Of a DNA stretch of 58,280 nucleotides, positions 45,319-55,812 are shown one piece after another; positions within the stretch are counted from its first letter, which is position 1; the number at the start of each line of letters is the position of its first letter. Source of the stretch: an uncultured Alphaproteobacteria bacterium (GTDB lineage: Bacteria > Pseudomonadota > Alphaproteobacteria > HIMB59 > GCA-002718135); assembly GCA_902586695.1 (NCBI GenBank), contig CACIIL010000005.1:1-58280 (forward strand), written 5' to 3'. A program made the position numbers and the translations under genes. The notes below the pieces were generated by a model. That model saw nothing but the letters and a program-made list of their open reading frames with translations. It made no database searches and was not told the DNA's origin.

Positions 45319-46793
45319 TGGATGAGTTTAAAAAAAATTTTATTGAAGGTCTAAGACAAAAAAAACCTCAGTTATTAACTAATAATTTAATTGCTGATGT
45401 TGAAACACCTATTTCTTGTCTGCTTAAAATACAAAAAAATCAAAAGTATTCTTTTTTATTAGAGTCAGTTGAAGGTGGTAGTCTCAGAGGGCGATACTCA
45501 CTTTTAGGTTGCGACCCAGATATAATATGGAAAGTAGAAAATAACTCAGCTGAAATTATATATAATTATGAAAATTACAATTATGATATCTCTAACAAAC
45601 CAATTGATTCACTTAAAAATTTAATAGATTTGTCAAAATTTGATCGAGGTAAAATAGAAGTACCTTATCCTATATTAGTTGGATATTTAGGCTATCCAAT
45701 GATCAAATATATGGAGCAAATAGAATTAAAAAATCCAGATAATATTAATATACCTGATTCCGTTTTAATTCGACCAAAGGTTGTAACTGTTTTTGATAAT
45801 ATAAAAGACAGCATAACAGTCATGACAATAGTGTATCCAAGTAATAACATTAATTATGAAAATATTTATGATGACTCTAAAAAATTATTAGAAACTAAAG
45901 TCAGTAAACTTAAAGAAAGTCTTGTTCAAGAATCTTATGGTAATATTAGGTCAAAACTTAATTTTAAATCTAACTATTCAAAAAATGAATATTTTTCAAT
46001 AATTTCAAAAGCAAAAAAATATATAACTGATGGTGATATTTTTCAGGTAGTTACTTCTCAAAGATTTGAAACAGATTACGATTTAAAAGCTACCAGCTTG
46101 TATAGATCTTTAAGAAGATTAAATCCCTCTCCCTATTTAGTAAATTTGAATTTTGATAAATTTGGTTTAGTTGCTTCTAGCCCTGAACTCCTTGTTCAAT
46201 TAAGGAATGGGAAAATTACTATTAGACCTATAGCTGGAACAAGAAAAAGGGGTAAAAATGCAAATGAAGATCTTAAATTATCTAAAGACTTGCTTGAAGA
46301 TAAAAAAGAACTAGCTGAACATTTAATGCTACTTGATCTGGGAAGGAATGATGTTGGAAGAGTTTCAAAAAATAATTCAGTAAAAGTTACAGAAAAAATG
46401 ATCATTGAATACTATTCTCATGTTATGCATATAGTATCAAATGTTGAAGGAATGATAGAAAAAAAATATGATGCTGTAGATGCGCTAAAAGCTGGTTTTC
46501 CTGCTGGAACAGTATCTGGGGCACCTAAAATCCGTGCAATGCAAATTATTGAAGAACTTGAAAATTTAAATAGAAGTTTCTATGCTGGTTGTATGGGTTA
46601 TTTTGATTCTAACGGTGATATGGACACATGTATAAGTTTAAGAAGTGGATTAGTAAAAAATGGTAAATTGTATATCCAAGCTGGTGGAGGTGTAGTTTAT
46701 GATTCAAATCCAGAGGATGAATATCAAGAAACAATTAACAAAGCTGGAGCATTGATTGCAGCCGCTGAAGATTCTTATAAATACAATCAATGA
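45318..46793 (+). CDS. trpE: Anthranilate synthase component I
   Basis: A 491-residue enzyme converting chorismate to anthranilate, with ammonia from TrpG. The N-terminal LLESVEGGSLRGRYS carries the LLES tryptophan feedback-binding motif. The chorismate-binding domain has DGDIFQVVTSQRFE, RPIAGTRKRGKN, DLGRNDVGRVS, HVMHIVSNVEG, and the signature FPAGTVSGAPKIRAM. No leader peptide or attenuator can fit before it, because it overlaps ppiD by one base. Confidence 0.96.
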   Translation: MDEFKKNFIEGLRQKKPQLLTNNLIADVETPISCLLKIQKNQKYSFLLESVEGGSLRGRYSLLGCDPDIIWKVENNSAEIIYNYENYNYDISNKPIDSLKNLIDLSKFDRGKIEVPYPILVGYLGYPMIKYMEQIELKNPDNINIPDSVLIRPKVVTVFDNIKDSITVMTIVYPSNNINYENIYDDSKKLLETKVSKLKESLVQESYGNIRSKLNFKSNYSKNEYFSIISKAKKYITDGDIFQVVTSQRFETDYDLKATSLYRSLRRLNPSPYLVNLNFDKFGLVASSPELLVQLRNGKITIRPIAGTRKRGKNANEDLKLSKDLLEDKKELAEHLMLLDLGRNDVGRVSKNNSVKVTEKMIIEYYSHVMHIVSNVEGMIEKKYDAVDALKAGFPAGTVSGAPKIRAMQIIEELENLNRSFYAGCMGYFDSNGDMDTCISLRSGLVKNGKLYIQAGGGVVYDSNPEDEYQETINKAGALIAAAEDSYKYNQ

Positions 46794-47368
46794 TAATTTT
46801 AATAGATAATTATGATAGTTTTACTTACAATGTAAAACATTATTTTAATGAGATTGGTGCAGAAGTTGAAACTTTTAGAAATGATAAGATAACATTAAAT
46901 GAAATAGAGGAAATAAATCCTAAAGCCATAGTGCTCTCTCCTGGACCTTGTACTCCTAATGAAGCAGGTATTTCACTTAATCTAATAAATAAATTTAAAG
47001 ATAAATTTCCTATTTTAGGTATATGTCTAGGACATCAATCTATTGGACAAGCCTTTGGATCAAAAATAATTAAATGTGAAGAAATCATGCATGGTAAAAT
47101 TGATTCTATGATGCATTACAATCATGCAATATTTAAAGATATTGATAAAAAATTTTTTGCAACAAGATATCACTCCTTGGTTATTGACAGAAATACATTA
47201 TCAGATAATTTTATAATAACTGCAGAAACTGAAAAAAAAATTATTATGGGTATTGCTCACATTAACTTACCTATTTATGGCTTTCAATTTCATCCAGAAA
47301 GTATTGGAACTAAATATGGAAAAAAATTATTAAAAAACTTTTTAAATATTATAAATTATGGAAATTAA
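46790..47368 (+). CDS. trpG: Anthranilate synthase glutamine amidotransferase component
   Basis: A 192-residue class I glutaminase supplying ammonia to TrpE. It begins IILIDNYDSFTYNV, has VLSPGPCTPNEAG, the nucleophile cysteine in LGICLGHQSIGQAFG and the His-Glu pair in GFQFHPESIGT. In some bacteria the same subunit serves p-aminobenzoate synthase; no pabB is visible here. The start overlaps the trpE stop (ATGA). Confidence 0.95.
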   Translation: MIILIDNYDSFTYNVKHYFNEIGAEVETFRNDKITLNEIEEINPKAIVLSPGPCTPNEAGISLNLINKFKDKFPILGICLGHQSIGQAFGSKIIKCEEIMHGKIDSMMHYNHAIFKDIDKKFFATRYHSLVIDRNTLSDNFIITAETEKKIIMGIAHINLPIYGFQFHPESIGTKYGKKLLKNFLNIINYGN

Positions 47369-48359
47369 AAAAATAAAAGAAAAATTATTTTCATTACATC
47401 ATTTAACTAGTGATGATTCATTGTTTCTTTTTGATGAAATTATGAATGGAAGGTTAAGCGAAATTGATATTTCTGCAATTTTAATATTATTAAAAATTAA
47501 AGGTGAAACAAAAGAAGAAATTTTAGGAGCAGCAAAGATTATGCGATCCAAATCACTCAAAATTCACTCATCTGAGAATACAGTTGATACCTGTGGTACT
47601 GGTGGGGACATGTCTGATACACTAAATATATCTACTGCAGCTTCCTTAGTTGCTGCGAGTTGTGGAGTTAAAATTGCTAAGCATGGTAATAAATCTGTAA
47701 GTTCAAAATCTGGGTCAGCAGATATGCTTGAAAAAATAGGATATAAATTTTCAGATGATACAAAGATATTAAAGGAACAATTAGAAAATAATAATTTTTG
47801 TTTTATGTTTGCTCAATACCATCATTCAGCTATGAAACATGTAATTAAAGTAAGGCAAACACTTGGGACTAGAACTATATTTAATCTTCTAGGTCCTTTG
47901 ACAAATCCAGCAAATGCAAAAAACCAAATATTAGGAGTTTACGATAAAAAATGGCTTAATACTCATTGTGAAGTATTAAAAGAATTAGGTTCAAAAAATG
48001 TTTTAGTAGTTCATGGATTAGATGGATTAGATGAAATATCTCTGAGTTCAAATACACATATATGTGAATTAAAGGATAATAAAATTCAAAATTATATATT
48101 TGATCCTCGTGAAATAGGTTATGATTACATTTCTCTTGATGAAATTAAAGGTGGAAACCCTAAATATAATGCAGACAGTTTTAACAAAATGATAAATGGT
48201 GACTTTCCACAATTCCAAAGCATTGTAGAGATTAATGCTGGTGCAGCTTTATATGTTGCTGGAAAAGCTTCAAACATCAAAGAGGGTACTATAATTGCTG
48301 CTAAATCAATAGTTGAAGGTAAATCAAAAGATTTTATATCAAAAATAATAAGTGAATAA
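47358..48359 (+). CDS. trpD: Anthranilate phosphoribosyltransferase
   Basis: A 333-residue enzyme joining anthranilate to PRPP. The PRPP loop is VDTCGTGGDMSDTLNISTAA (about 77-96), followed by KHGNKSVSSKSGSADMLE and the anthranilate-binding region HHSAMKHVIKVRQTLGTRTI and FNLLGPLTNPA. Length is typical. It overlaps trpG by 11 bases and trpC by 8. Confidence 0.96.
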   Translation: MEIKKIKEKLFSLHHLTSDDSLFLFDEIMNGRLSEIDISAILILLKIKGETKEEILGAAKIMRSKSLKIHSSENTVDTCGTGGDMSDTLNISTAASLVAASCGVKIAKHGNKSVSSKSGSADMLEKIGYKFSDDTKILKEQLENNNFCFMFAQYHHSAMKHVIKVRQTLGTRTIFNLLGPLTNPANAKNQILGVYDKKWLNTHCEVLKELGSKNVLVVHGLDGLDEISLSSNTHICELKDNKIQNYIFDPREIGYDYISLDEIKGGNPKYNADSFNKMINGDFPQFQSIVEINAGAALYVAGKASNIKEGTIIAAKSIVEGKSKDFISKIISE

Positions 48360-49146
48360 TATTTTAGAAAAAATTTGTGAGAATAAAAAGATAGAAGTTG
48401 AAAAAGCTAAAAAAAAATGCTCATTAAACTCTTTAAAAAAACTTATATCAGAAAAAATTATTAAAAGAGATTTTAAGAATCAAGTAATTGAATATTCTAA
48501 AAATAAAAAAAATTTTTTAATTGGTGAAATTAAAAAAGCTAGTCCAAGCGCGGGAGAAATTATTAAAAATTATGATCCTTTAGATATTGCAAGAATATAT
48601 GAAAAATCAGGAGTTAATGCAATTTCTATTTTAACTGAAGAGAAATATTTTAAAGGTGAAATTGATCATTTGTCACTTTTAAAACAAAATACAAATATTC
48701 CAATATTGAGAAAAGATTTTATAATTGATGAATATCAATTATATGAAAGTAAAGTATACCAAGCAGATGTTGTTTTGCTAATTGTATCTATTTTAAATGA
48801 TGATCAATTAATAAAATTTATAGAAATATCAAATGATTTAAATTTAGATTGTATTATTGAAGCTCATAATGAAGAAGAAGTTAAAAGAGCTTTAAAATTA
48901 AAATATCCTATTATAGGTATTAACAACAGAAATTTAAAAAATCTTAAAACTGATGTTAAAAATACTATAAATTTATTTACAAATATTAGTAAGGATTATA
49001 CTGTAATTGCTGAAAGTGGTATTAAGTCATCTTTAGATATAAAAATGTACAATGATTTAGGTATTTTTAATTTTCTTATTGGAGAGTCTATATTAAAATC
49101 AAAAAATTATTCCTCTTTTATTAATAAAATTTTAAATAATGGTTAA
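48352..49146 (+). CDS. trpC: Indole-3-glycerol phosphate synthase
   Basis: A 264-residue TIM-barrel enzyme closing the indole ring. The start is a GTG at 48352 inside the trpD 3' end. Active-site motifs are IGEIKKASPSAGEI (about 58-71), SILTEEKYFKG, PILRKDFIIDEYQLYES, IGINNRNLKNLKTD and VIAESGIKS. trpF, trpB and trpA are not in this window, so the pathway is split between loci. Confidence 0.95.
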   Translation: MNNILEKICENKKIEVEKAKKKCSLNSLKKLISEKIIKRDFKNQVIEYSKNKKNFLIGEIKKASPSAGEIIKNYDPLDIARIYEKSGVNAISILTEEKYFKGEIDHLSLLKQNTNIPILRKDFIIDEYQLYESKVYQADVVLLIVSILNDDQLIKFIEISNDLNLDCIIEAHNEEEVKRALKLKYPIIGINNRNLKNLKTDVKNTINLFTNISKDYTVIAESGIKSSLDIKMYNDLGIFNFLIGESILKSKNYSSFINKILNNG

Positions 49147-49606
49147 CCACTTAGATAAATCAAATAATCCAATTATGGTAGATGTTGGTAATAAAAAAAT
49201 TACTGAAAGAACAGCTATTGCCGAAGGAGAGATAATATTTGATAAAAACACTTTTAAAAAAATTGATAGCTTTAAATCAAAAAAAGGAAGCATTAATAAT
49301 ATAGCAATTATAGCAGGAATTATGGGAGCAAAAGAAACATCTAGATTAATTCCGCTGAGTCATAACATCCCAATAGAATCTGTTGAAATTGATATATCAA
49401 GAAATAATAAAAAGAATTTAATTAAAGTCATAGCTAGAGTTAAAACAAGTGCTAAAACAGGAGTTGAAATAGAAGCATTAACAGCTGTATCAATTAGCTG
49501 CCTTACAATTTATGATATGTGTAAATATTTAAATAAATCAATCAAAATAAGTAATTTAAGATTAGTATTAAAAAAAGGCGGAAAATCAGGAAATTTTAAA
49601 AGATAA
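49139..49606 (+). CDS. moaC: Cyclic pyranopterin monophosphate synthase
   Basis: A 155-residue enzyme of molybdenum cofactor synthesis. Motifs include HLDKSNNPIMVDVGNKK at the N-terminus, AGIMGAKETSRLIPLSHNIP and KTGVEIEALTAVSISCLTIYDM, with the conserved His and Lys/Asp active-site residues. The C-terminal LVLKKGGKSGNF is typical. It overlaps trpC by 8 bases. Placement between trpC and lexA is usual, although moeA, often between moaC and lexA, is missing. Confidence 0.95.
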   Translation: MVNHLDKSNNPIMVDVGNKKITERTAIAEGEIIFDKNTFKKIDSFKSKKGSINNIAIIAGIMGAKETSRLIPLSHNIPIESVEIDISRNNKKNLIKVIARVKTSAKTGVEIEALTAVSISCLTIYDMCKYLNKSIKISNLRLVLKKGGKSGNFKR

Positions 49607-49624
49607 AATTTTTAAAAAAAATTA

Positions 49625-49653
49625 TTGTTTTTTCTCAAAAGAGAACATATATA
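49625..49653 (+). promoter_or_regulatory. lexA: Predicted lexA promoter
   Basis: A -35-like TTGTTT (49625-49630) and a -10-like TATATA (49648-49653) are separated by 17 bases. Transcription would begin about at 49660-49662, that is, at or next to the lexA ATG at 49662, predicting an mRNA with little or no leader. Confidence 0.5.
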
Positions 49654-49657
49654 GAAC
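49643..49657 (+). promoter_or_regulatory. lexA: LexA operator (SOS box), GAAC-N7-GAAC
   Basis: Two direct GAAC repeats at 49643-49646 and 49654-49657 separated by seven bases match the alphaproteobacterial SOS box GTTC-N7-GTTC read on the other strand. It overlaps the predicted -10 element and ends 4 bases before the ATG, so bound LexA would block its own transcription. Confidence 0.8.
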
Positions 49658-49661
49658 ATAT

Positions 49662-50306
49662 ATGCTTACAAAAAAACAAAAAGAGCTGTTTATCTATTTA
49701 AAAACTTTCATTTCAAATAATGAAATATCACCTTCTTTTGAAGAAATGAAAAATGCTGTTAATTTAAAATCAAAATCTGGCATTCATAGATTAATTACTA
49801 GTTTAGAACAAAGAGGCTATATTAAGCGCTTAAAGCATAAAGCTAGAGCAATGGAGATAATAAAGGATTTTCCTAATAGAAATAATAGTGAAGTTATTGG
49901 CAATAATAATGATGATAGTTATCTAAAAATACCTTTGGTAGGATTAATCGCAGCTGGAGAGGCTATTGAGGCAATAAATTCATCAGAATCAATGATTTCA
50001 GTACCTAAATCCCTTGTTACAAAAAACTCTACATATTTTGGATTAAAAGTTAAGGGGCTTTCAATGATTGATGAAGGTATTTTTGATGGAGATATTGCAA
50101 TTATCAAAAAAACTAGTTCTGCTCAAAATGGTAAAATTGCAGCAGTTCTAACATTAGATAATGAAATAACTCTTAAAAAAATAAAAATTACTAGTCAAAA
50201 AATTTATTTGATTCCTGCAAATAAAGCATACAATATCAAAGAACATAATTTAGGGGATGTTCAAATTCAGGGTACTTTATCTGGCATTATAAGAAAATAT
50301 AATTAA
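49662..50306 (+). CDS. lexA: SOS repressor LexA
   Basis: A 214-residue repressor of the DNA-damage response. The N-terminal winged helix-turn-helix has SPSFEEMKNAVNLKSKSGIH (about 23-42). The self-cleavage site is Ala98-Gly99 in LIAAGEAIEA, and the Ser/Lys dyad is Ser133 (KGLSMIDEG) and Lys172 (ITLKKIK). All parts for RecA-stimulated autocleavage are present. It lies 55 bases after moaC with its own SOS box and a predicted promoter, and 13 bases before gltX. Confidence 0.95.
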   Translation: MLTKKQKELFIYLKTFISNNEISPSFEEMKNAVNLKSKSGIHRLITSLEQRGYIKRLKHKARAMEIIKDFPNRNNSEVIGNNNDDSYLKIPLVGLIAAGEAIEAINSSESMISVPKSLVTKNSTYFGLKVKGLSMIDEGIFDGDIAIIKKTSSAQNGKIAAVLTLDNEITLKKIKITSQKIYLIPANKAYNIKEHNLGDVQIQGTLSGIIRKYN

Positions 50307-50319
50307 TAGTCATTTTTAA

Positions 50320-51726
50320 ATGACTGAATTAGTAACTAGATTTGCACCATCACCTACTGGTAATCTTCATATAGGAAGTGCTAGAACAGCTTTAATTAAT
50401 TTTATTTTAAAATCTCAATACCCAAATTCAAAATTATATTTACGTATCGAAGATACAGACAAACAAAGATCAAAAGAAGAATACATAAATAATATTTTAA
50501 ATGGACTAAAGTGGCTAGGAATAAGTTGGGATAATGAACCACAAATACAATCTAAAAATATTAATAGACATCTCGAAATAGCAAATGAACTCTTAAAAAT
50601 TAAAAAAGCATATAAATGTGCATGTACAGAAAACGAACTAAGTGAAAGAAGAAAAAAAATAAACTCTGGAGAAATTACTTCAAAAAAGATTTGTGTTAAT
50701 TGTGAATCAAATAAAGATGTACAATCACTAAATAAAGGTTTTGTAATTAGAATTAAAATTCCAGAAGAAGGTAAGGAAATTTTACATGATGTTATTCAAG
50801 GTAAGGTTGAAGTTAACAAAAATGAATTAGACGACTTTGTTTTAATCAGACAAAATAATACACCTACTTACATGTTATCAGTTGTTGTAGACGATCATGA
50901 CTTAGGGGTTAATTATATTATTAGAGGAGACGACCATTTAAATAATTATTTTAGACAAAAATTTATTTATGAATTTTTGAGCTGGGAAATTCCTCGATAT
51001 GCTCATATTCCTTTAATTAACGGTGAAGATGGCAAAAAATTATCAAAAAGACATGGTGCTGTGAGCATAACAGATTTAAAAAAACAAGGTTTTCTTCCGG
51101 AAGCAATAATAAATAATCTAATTTTACTTGGTTGGGCTCCAAATAATCAAAAAGATGAAATAATTAATCTTGATAACATTATCAATGAATTTAAAATTAA
51201 TAATTTATCAAAATCTTCTAGCATTTTTAGTTATAAAAAATTAAATTTTTTTAATAATCACTACATAAGACAAGATGATAATTTAAATAAATTTTATGAA
51301 TATTGTAAATCTAATGAATTTTTAAATCAATATTTGCAATCAGATAAAAATAAAATTACCAGAATTTTTAACACTTATAAAAAAAATATATTAAAATACG
51401 ATGACATTATCAATATTTCAAAAATTTATTTTGATGAATATTTTAAAATTAGTTTGGAAAAAAATTTTGATATTCAGTTTGATAATTTATTTAAGGAATT
51501 CTTAAAGTTAATAAACAATATTAATACTTGGGAGCATGATTACATAAATTTAAAAATAAATGAATTTTTAAATCAAAATAACATTAAATTCCCTGTTTTA
51601 GGTAAACCAGTAAGGTATTTGCTAACTAATAATTATAATGGACCTTCTATTACAGATATATTTATGATATTAGGAAAAAATAAATCTTTAGAAAGATTAA
51701 ATAATTACAAAATATTAAATGGCTGA
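50320..51726 (+). CDS. gltX: Glutamyl-tRNA synthetase
   Basis: A 468-residue class I aminoacyl-tRNA synthetase. The HIGH-type motif is HIGS (17-20) in [18 protein letters not shown], and the KMSKS-type motif is KLSKRHGA. The Zn-like cysteines in CACTENEL and CVNC are visible. With GatCAB present, this enzyme may charge tRNA(Gln) with Glu as well as tRNA(Glu). The start codon lies 13 bases after lexA, and the 3' end overlaps gltA by 8 bases. Confidence 0.95.
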   Translation: MTELVTRFAPSPTGNLHIGSARTALINFILKSQYPNSKLYLRIEDTDKQRSKEEYINNILNGLKWLGISWDNEPQIQSKNINRHLEIANELLKIKKAYKCACTENELSERRKKINSGEITSKKICVNCESNKDVQSLNKGFVIRIKIPEEGKEILHDVIQGKVEVNKNELDDFVLIRQNNTPTYMLSVVVDDHDLGVNYIIRGDDHLNNYFRQKFIYEFLSWEIPRYAHIPLINGEDGKKLSKRHGAVSITDLKKQGFLPEAIINNLILLGWAPNNQKDEIINLDNIINEFKINNLSKSSSIFSYKKLNFFNNHYIRQDDNLNKFYEYCKSNEFLNQYLQSDKNKITRIFNTYKKNILKYDDIINISKIYFDEYFKISLEKNFDIQFDNLFKEFLKLINNINTWEHDYINLKINEFLNQNNIKFPVLGKPVRYLLTNNYNGPSITDIFMILGKNKSLERLNNYKILNG

Positions 51727-53068
51727 TTACGAAGAAAATAAACAAAAAAACTCATTTACACTTTTTAGCAATGAAACAGGTAAGTCTTATGATTTACCAG
51801 TTATAAAAGGTACAGAAGGGCCTGATGTTTTAGATATTAGAAAACTTTATGAGGAAACTGGAATGTTTACCTATGATCCAGGATTTACTTCAACTGCCTC
51901 ATGTGACTCATCTATTACTTTTATTGATGGTAATAAAGGTGTTTTAAGACATAGAGGATATGATATTCATGAACTTGCTACAAATAGTGAATTTTTAGAA
52001 GTATGTTATTTATTATTACATGGAGATCTTCCATCACCCGAAGATAAAAATAAATTCAAAGAAGTCATAAGAAATCATACTATGTTACATGAACAGCTTG
52101 TATACTTATATAGAGGTTTTAGACGTGATGCTCATCCAATGGCAATAATGGTGGGTGTTGTTGGAGCATTATCTGCATTCTATCATGATAGTACTGATTT
52201 TTCAGATATTAAGCAAAGAATGATTGCATGTCATAGATTAATTGCAAAAATACCAACTATAGGTGCTATGGCATACAAATATTCTATAGGACAACCATTT
52301 GTTTATCCTAGAAATGATTTGTCATATACAGAAAATTTTTTGTATATGACTTTTTCTGTTCCAACAAGAGAATTTAAAATAAGTAAAAAAATTGTTAAAG
52401 CAATGGATCGTTTCTTTATTTTACATGCAGATCACGAACAAAATGCATCAACCTCAACAGTCAGATTAGCAGGTTCTTCAGGAGCTAATCCATTTGCATG
52501 TATAGCAGCTGGAATTGCATCTCTTTGGGGTCCTGCACATGGTGGAGCTAATGAAGCTGTTATAAAAATGCTTGAAGAAATTGGTGATGTTAAAAATATT
52601 CCTGAATTTATTAATAAAGCAAAAAATAAAAAAGATCCTTTTAGATTAATGGGTTTTGGTCATCGAGTTTATAAAAATTATGATCCAAGAGCCATAGTTA
52701 TGAAAGAAAGTGCTCATGAAGTATTGGAAGAACTAAACAAACTTGATGACCCTTTGTTAAAGATTGCTATAGAATTAGAAAAAATTGCACTTAAAGATGA
52801 GTTTTTTATTGAAAAAAAATTATTTCCAAATGTAGATTTTTATTCGGGAATTATATTAAAGGCTCTTGGATTCCCTACAAGCATGTTTACAGTTTTATTT
52901 GCGATTGGACGAACAGTAGGCTGGATATCTCAATGGAAAGAAATGATTGAGGATCCTATAAATAAAATAGGAAGACCTAGACAATTATATTTAGGTCAAA
53001 AAACAAGACAGTTTCAAAGTGAATCAACTAGAGAGAAAAAATCGATATTTAAGTGGCTTTGGAAATAA
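51719..53068 (+). CDS. gltA: Citrate synthase
   Basis: A 449-residue TCA-cycle enzyme of the type II (hexameric) proteobacterial kind, judging by length and the N-terminal beta region. Catalytic parts are the His in [14 protein letters not shown], the His in [15 protein letters not shown], the [13 protein letters not shown] loop and the Asp in [14 protein letters not shown]. The C-terminus [10 protein letters not shown] is typical. It ends 20 bases inside the convergent lpxB. Confidence 0.96.
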   Translation: MADYEENKQKNSFTLFSNETGKSYDLPVIKGTEGPDVLDIRKLYEETGMFTYDPGFTSTASCDSSITFIDGNKGVLRHRGYDIHELATNSEFLEVCYLLLHGDLPSPEDKNKFKEVIRNHTMLHEQLVYLYRGFRRDAHPMAIMVGVVGALSAFYHDSTDFSDIKQRMIACHRLIAKIPTIGAMAYKYSIGQPFVYPRNDLSYTENFLYMTFSVPTREFKISKKIVKAMDRFFILHADHEQNASTSTVRLAGSSGANPFACIAAGIASLWGPAHGGANEAVIKMLEEIGDVKNIPEFINKAKNKKDPFRLMGFGHRVYKNYDPRAIVMKESAHEVLEELNKLDDPLLKIAIELEKIALKDEFFIEKKLFPNVDFYSGIILKALGFPTSMFTVLFAIGRTVGWISQWKEMIEDPINKIGRPRQLYLGQKTRQFQSESTREKKSIFKWLWK

Positions 53069-54179
53069 TTTCTCTAATTCTCTTTGCACAAATTTCATAA
53101 GGATCTGAAGAACTTTCAAATTTTTCTAGATTTTTTTTAATATTAAAAATTTGAGTATCTCTAAATTTTTGATCATTAATTAATTTATTAAAAGATATAA
53201 TTAAATTTCTTTTATTTAAATTCCTATTTACAACTTCTTCAATTATCATCTTATTATTAATTATATTAATAATATTAGCAAATCTGATTTTTATTAAGAA
53301 AGAGAATATAAAATAAGTCAATTTATTAAGTTTATATAATACAATTTGAGGAATAAGCCTTTTAGAAATTTCTAAAGAAGCAGTACCTGAACAAGTAACA
53401 CTAGCAAAAACTTTTTCATATAATTTTTCATTTTGTATTATGTTATCTGATACAATTGTTTTAATTTTCCAATTTTTAGTTAAATTAGTAATTTTATTGA
53501 TTAAATGTGGTAATGTAGGAATAAATATTGAAAATCTATTTTGATTCGATTTAAGTAAGTAATTATAAATATATTCATAATAAGGGAAAAGTTTATTTAT
53601 TTCATTTTCTCTACTTCCAGGTAAAAAAGCAATCAAATTTTTTTCTTGATTATTATAATAATTAATTGATTTTATTGAAGATATTGGATGGCCAATAAAA
53701 GTTGTTTTTAATCCTTCTATTTCAAAATAATTTTTTTCAAAACTAAATAATGTAAATATTTCATCATAATATTTAGCAAATTTTTTAGCCCTACCTTTTC
53801 TCCAAGCCCAAACTGTTGGGGCAACAATTTGAATGATACTTTTTTTAAATCCTTTTTTCTTAAGTTTCTTAGCTAGCTGATAATTAAAATCTGGAGAATC
53901 TATACAAATTACCAAATCATAATCATTTTTTAATATTTTTTTTGTTAAATTATTAATTATTTTTAAATATTTAGGAATTGAGAAAAGAATTTCTACAAGT
54001 CCCAAAGATTTAAATATACTTATATCATAGTATTTATTAGTAAAATAATTTTTTGATAGATTCCCGCCAACTCCGTCAATTTGATAATTATATTTTCTTA
54101 TTTTTTTGCACAAATTATAGGATATATTTTCTCCTGATTGTTCAGTACAACAAATAAATATTTTGATTTTCTTAGTCAA
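53049..54179 (-). CDS. lpxB: Lipid-A-disaccharide synthase
   Basis: A glycosyltransferase joining UDP-diacylglucosamine and lipid X. I place the start at the TTG at 54179 ([11 protein letters not shown], 376 residues), 8 bases inside lpxI; an ATG at 54221 would extend 14 residues within lpxI and gives an atypical start. Motifs are [23 protein letters not shown], the substrate region [34 protein letters not shown] and [12 protein letters not shown]. It ends the lpxD-fabZ-lpxA-lpxI-lpxB series. Confidence 0.92.
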   Translation of the reverse strand: MTKKIKIFICCTEQSGENISYNLCKKIRKYNYQIDGVGGNLSKNYFTNKYYDISIFKSLGLVEILFSIPKYLKIINNLTKKILKNDYDLVICIDSPDFNYQLAKKLKKKGFKKSIIQIVAPTVWAWRKGRAKKFAKYYDEIFTLFSFEKNYFEIEGLKTTFIGHPISSIKSINYYNNQEKNLIAFLPGSRENEINKLFPYYEYIYNYLLKSNQNRFSIFIPTLPHLINKITNLTKNWKIKTIVSDNIIQNEKLYEKVFASVTCSGTASLEISKRLIPQIVLYKLNKLTYFIFSFLIKIRFANIINIINNKMIIEEVVNRNLNKRNLIISFNKLINDQKFRDTQIFNIKKNLEKFESSSDPYEICAKRIREIISKAT

Positions 54180-54990
54180 TTTTACTACAAGTAGAAATAA
54201 ATATTTTATTTTTGTTAGCAAGTTCTATAGTTTTTTCTTTATCAATAATTAAACAATTATTTTTTTCTATAAATATTCCTTCATAATTATTATTTATTAA
54301 CAAAGAGATAGTTTGCTCACCTATTGTTGGTATATCCAATATTTTACTTTGATTATATTTAGATAATTTTACTAAAATTCCTTTATCACCTTGCTTTTTT
54401 AATTCTTTACATCTCATAATTAGTCTATCAGTTCCCTCAGCAGCTTCTAAACCTAAAATAATTTGATTTTGAACAATAATACTTTGACCAATATCTAATT
54501 TACCATAAATATTAAAAGTATTAAGTGCTTTTTTTAAATTTGTTTTTGCAGATTTTGAAGGTTTAAAAAATGTTAGATGTTCATCACTTACAAAAAGCTC
54601 TGAACAATATTTAGTCCAGTCAAAATATTCAAAACCATTTTTATTAAAAAACAATTTAATTGATTCTAATAATTGATTATCCCCATTATTATTAAATAAC
54701 AAATCTTTAGCTAATTTAATTGTTTGAAAATCAAAATTAATATCTGAAATGCTTGGTCTATTAATACTTCCTGCAAGTAGAATTTTTTCTATTTTATTTA
54801 ATTTTAAAAGATTAATTATTTTTTTTACAGATTTTAAATTTATATTAATAAAATCTAAATCTTTATATTTTTTATTATCGACAACATCTTCTAATAAAAA
54901 AAATATAACTTCAAAATTTTTACTAATTAAATTTTTCCCAATAATAAGTGGTAATTTACCACCTCCAGCAATAATTGCAATTTTAGTCAT
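54172..54990 (-). CDS. lpxI: UDP-2,3-diacylglucosamine pyrophosphatase LpxI
   Basis: A 272-residue protein with the LpxI (DUF1009) pattern: IAIIAGGGKLPLIIGKNL at the N-terminus, LLAGSINRP, and in the second half QNQIILGLEAAEGTDRLI and GILVKLSKYNQSKILDIPTIG. LpxI replaces LpxH in alphaproteobacteria and hydrolyses UDP-diacylglucosamine to lipid X. The order lpxA-lpxI-lpxB fits. It follows lpxA directly. Confidence 0.93.
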   Translation of the reverse strand: MTKIAIIAGGGKLPLIIGKNLISKNFEVIFFLLEDVVDNKKYKDLDFININLKSVKKIINLLKLNKIEKILLAGSINRPSISDINFDFQTIKLAKDLLFNNNGDNQLLESIKLFFNKNGFEYFDWTKYCSELFVSDEHLTFFKPSKSAKTNLKKALNTFNIYGKLDIGQSIIVQNQIILGLEAAEGTDRLIMRCKELKKQGDKGILVKLSKYNQSKILDIPTIGEQTISLLINNNYEGIFIEKNNCLIIDKEKTIELANKNKIFISTCSKID

Positions 54991-55767
54991 TTAAAAACTT
55001 GCTATACCTCTTTTATTGGAAGAATTTATAAATTCTATAATTTCTTTAATTTCTTCTGATGAAGTATATTTTTTTTCTATTTTTTTTAAATTTGTCTCAA
55101 TAGAAGATTCTTTATTAAAAATTTTAATCAAAAATTCTGAAATATTCTTAATATTTTTATTTGTTGATTTTTTTCTTTTTAGACCAATTATATTTAAACC
55201 CTTCAAATTAGTTCTTATCCCTATATAAAGACAATAAGGTAAAATATTTTTTTCAACTCCACTCATTCCTCCTATCATTGCAAACTTACCAATTTTAACA
55301 AATTGATGAATAGCTGAATTACCTCCTATAATCGCATTTTCACCAATTTCTACATGTCCTGCTAAAGTTGCATTGTTTGCTAAAATAACATTTGATTCAA
55401 TTTTACAATCATGAGCAATATGTGAGCCTACCATAAAAAGACAATTATCTTTTACAATTGTATTTAGTCCACCTCCAAATGTGCCTGGATTAGCAGTTAC
55501 ATTTTCACGAAATGTATTATTGTTACCAATTTTCAAAAAACTTTTTTCATTATTAAACTTCAAATCTTGTGGGTCAGATCCTATAGAACAAAATGGATAA
55601 AAAATATTATTATTTCCTATACTTGTATTTCCCATTATTGACACATGTGATTTAAGTATAGAATTTTCTCCAATTACTACTCCATCACCTATAAAGCAAA
55701 AAGGACCAATTTTAACATTAGGGTGTATTTTTGCATTTGGAGAAATAAAAGATGAGTTTTTAATCAT
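54991..55767 (-). CDS. lpxA: UDP-N-acetylglucosamine acyltransferase LpxA
   Basis: A 258-residue left-handed beta-helix acyltransferase for the first step of lipid A synthesis. Hexapeptide repeats run from ISPNAKIHPNVKIGPFCFIG to about residue 190. The catalytic histidine lies in GSHIAHDCKIESNV, and the C-terminal helical part begins after IGLKRKKS. It is 44 bases from fabZ and abuts lpxI. Confidence 0.95.
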   Translation of the reverse strand: MIKNSSFISPNAKIHPNVKIGPFCFIGDGVVIGENSILKSHVSIMGNTSIGNNNIFYPFCSIGSDPQDLKFNNEKSFLKIGNNNTFRENVTANPGTFGGGLNTIVKDNCLFMVGSHIAHDCKIESNVILANNATLAGHVEIGENAIIGGNSAIHQFVKIGKFAMIGGMSGVEKNILPYCLYIGIRTNLKGLNIIGLKRKKSTNKNIKNISEFLIKIFNKESSIETNLKKIEKKYTSSEEIKEIIEFINSSNKRGIASF

Positions 55768-55812
55768 TACTTATAATTAGAAGAAAAGAAAAATTAAAAA
55801 ACTAATTTTTTA

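Noticed and set aside
45300-45330. trp leader/attenuator before trpE
   Set aside because: ppiD and trpE overlap by one base, leaving no leader region.
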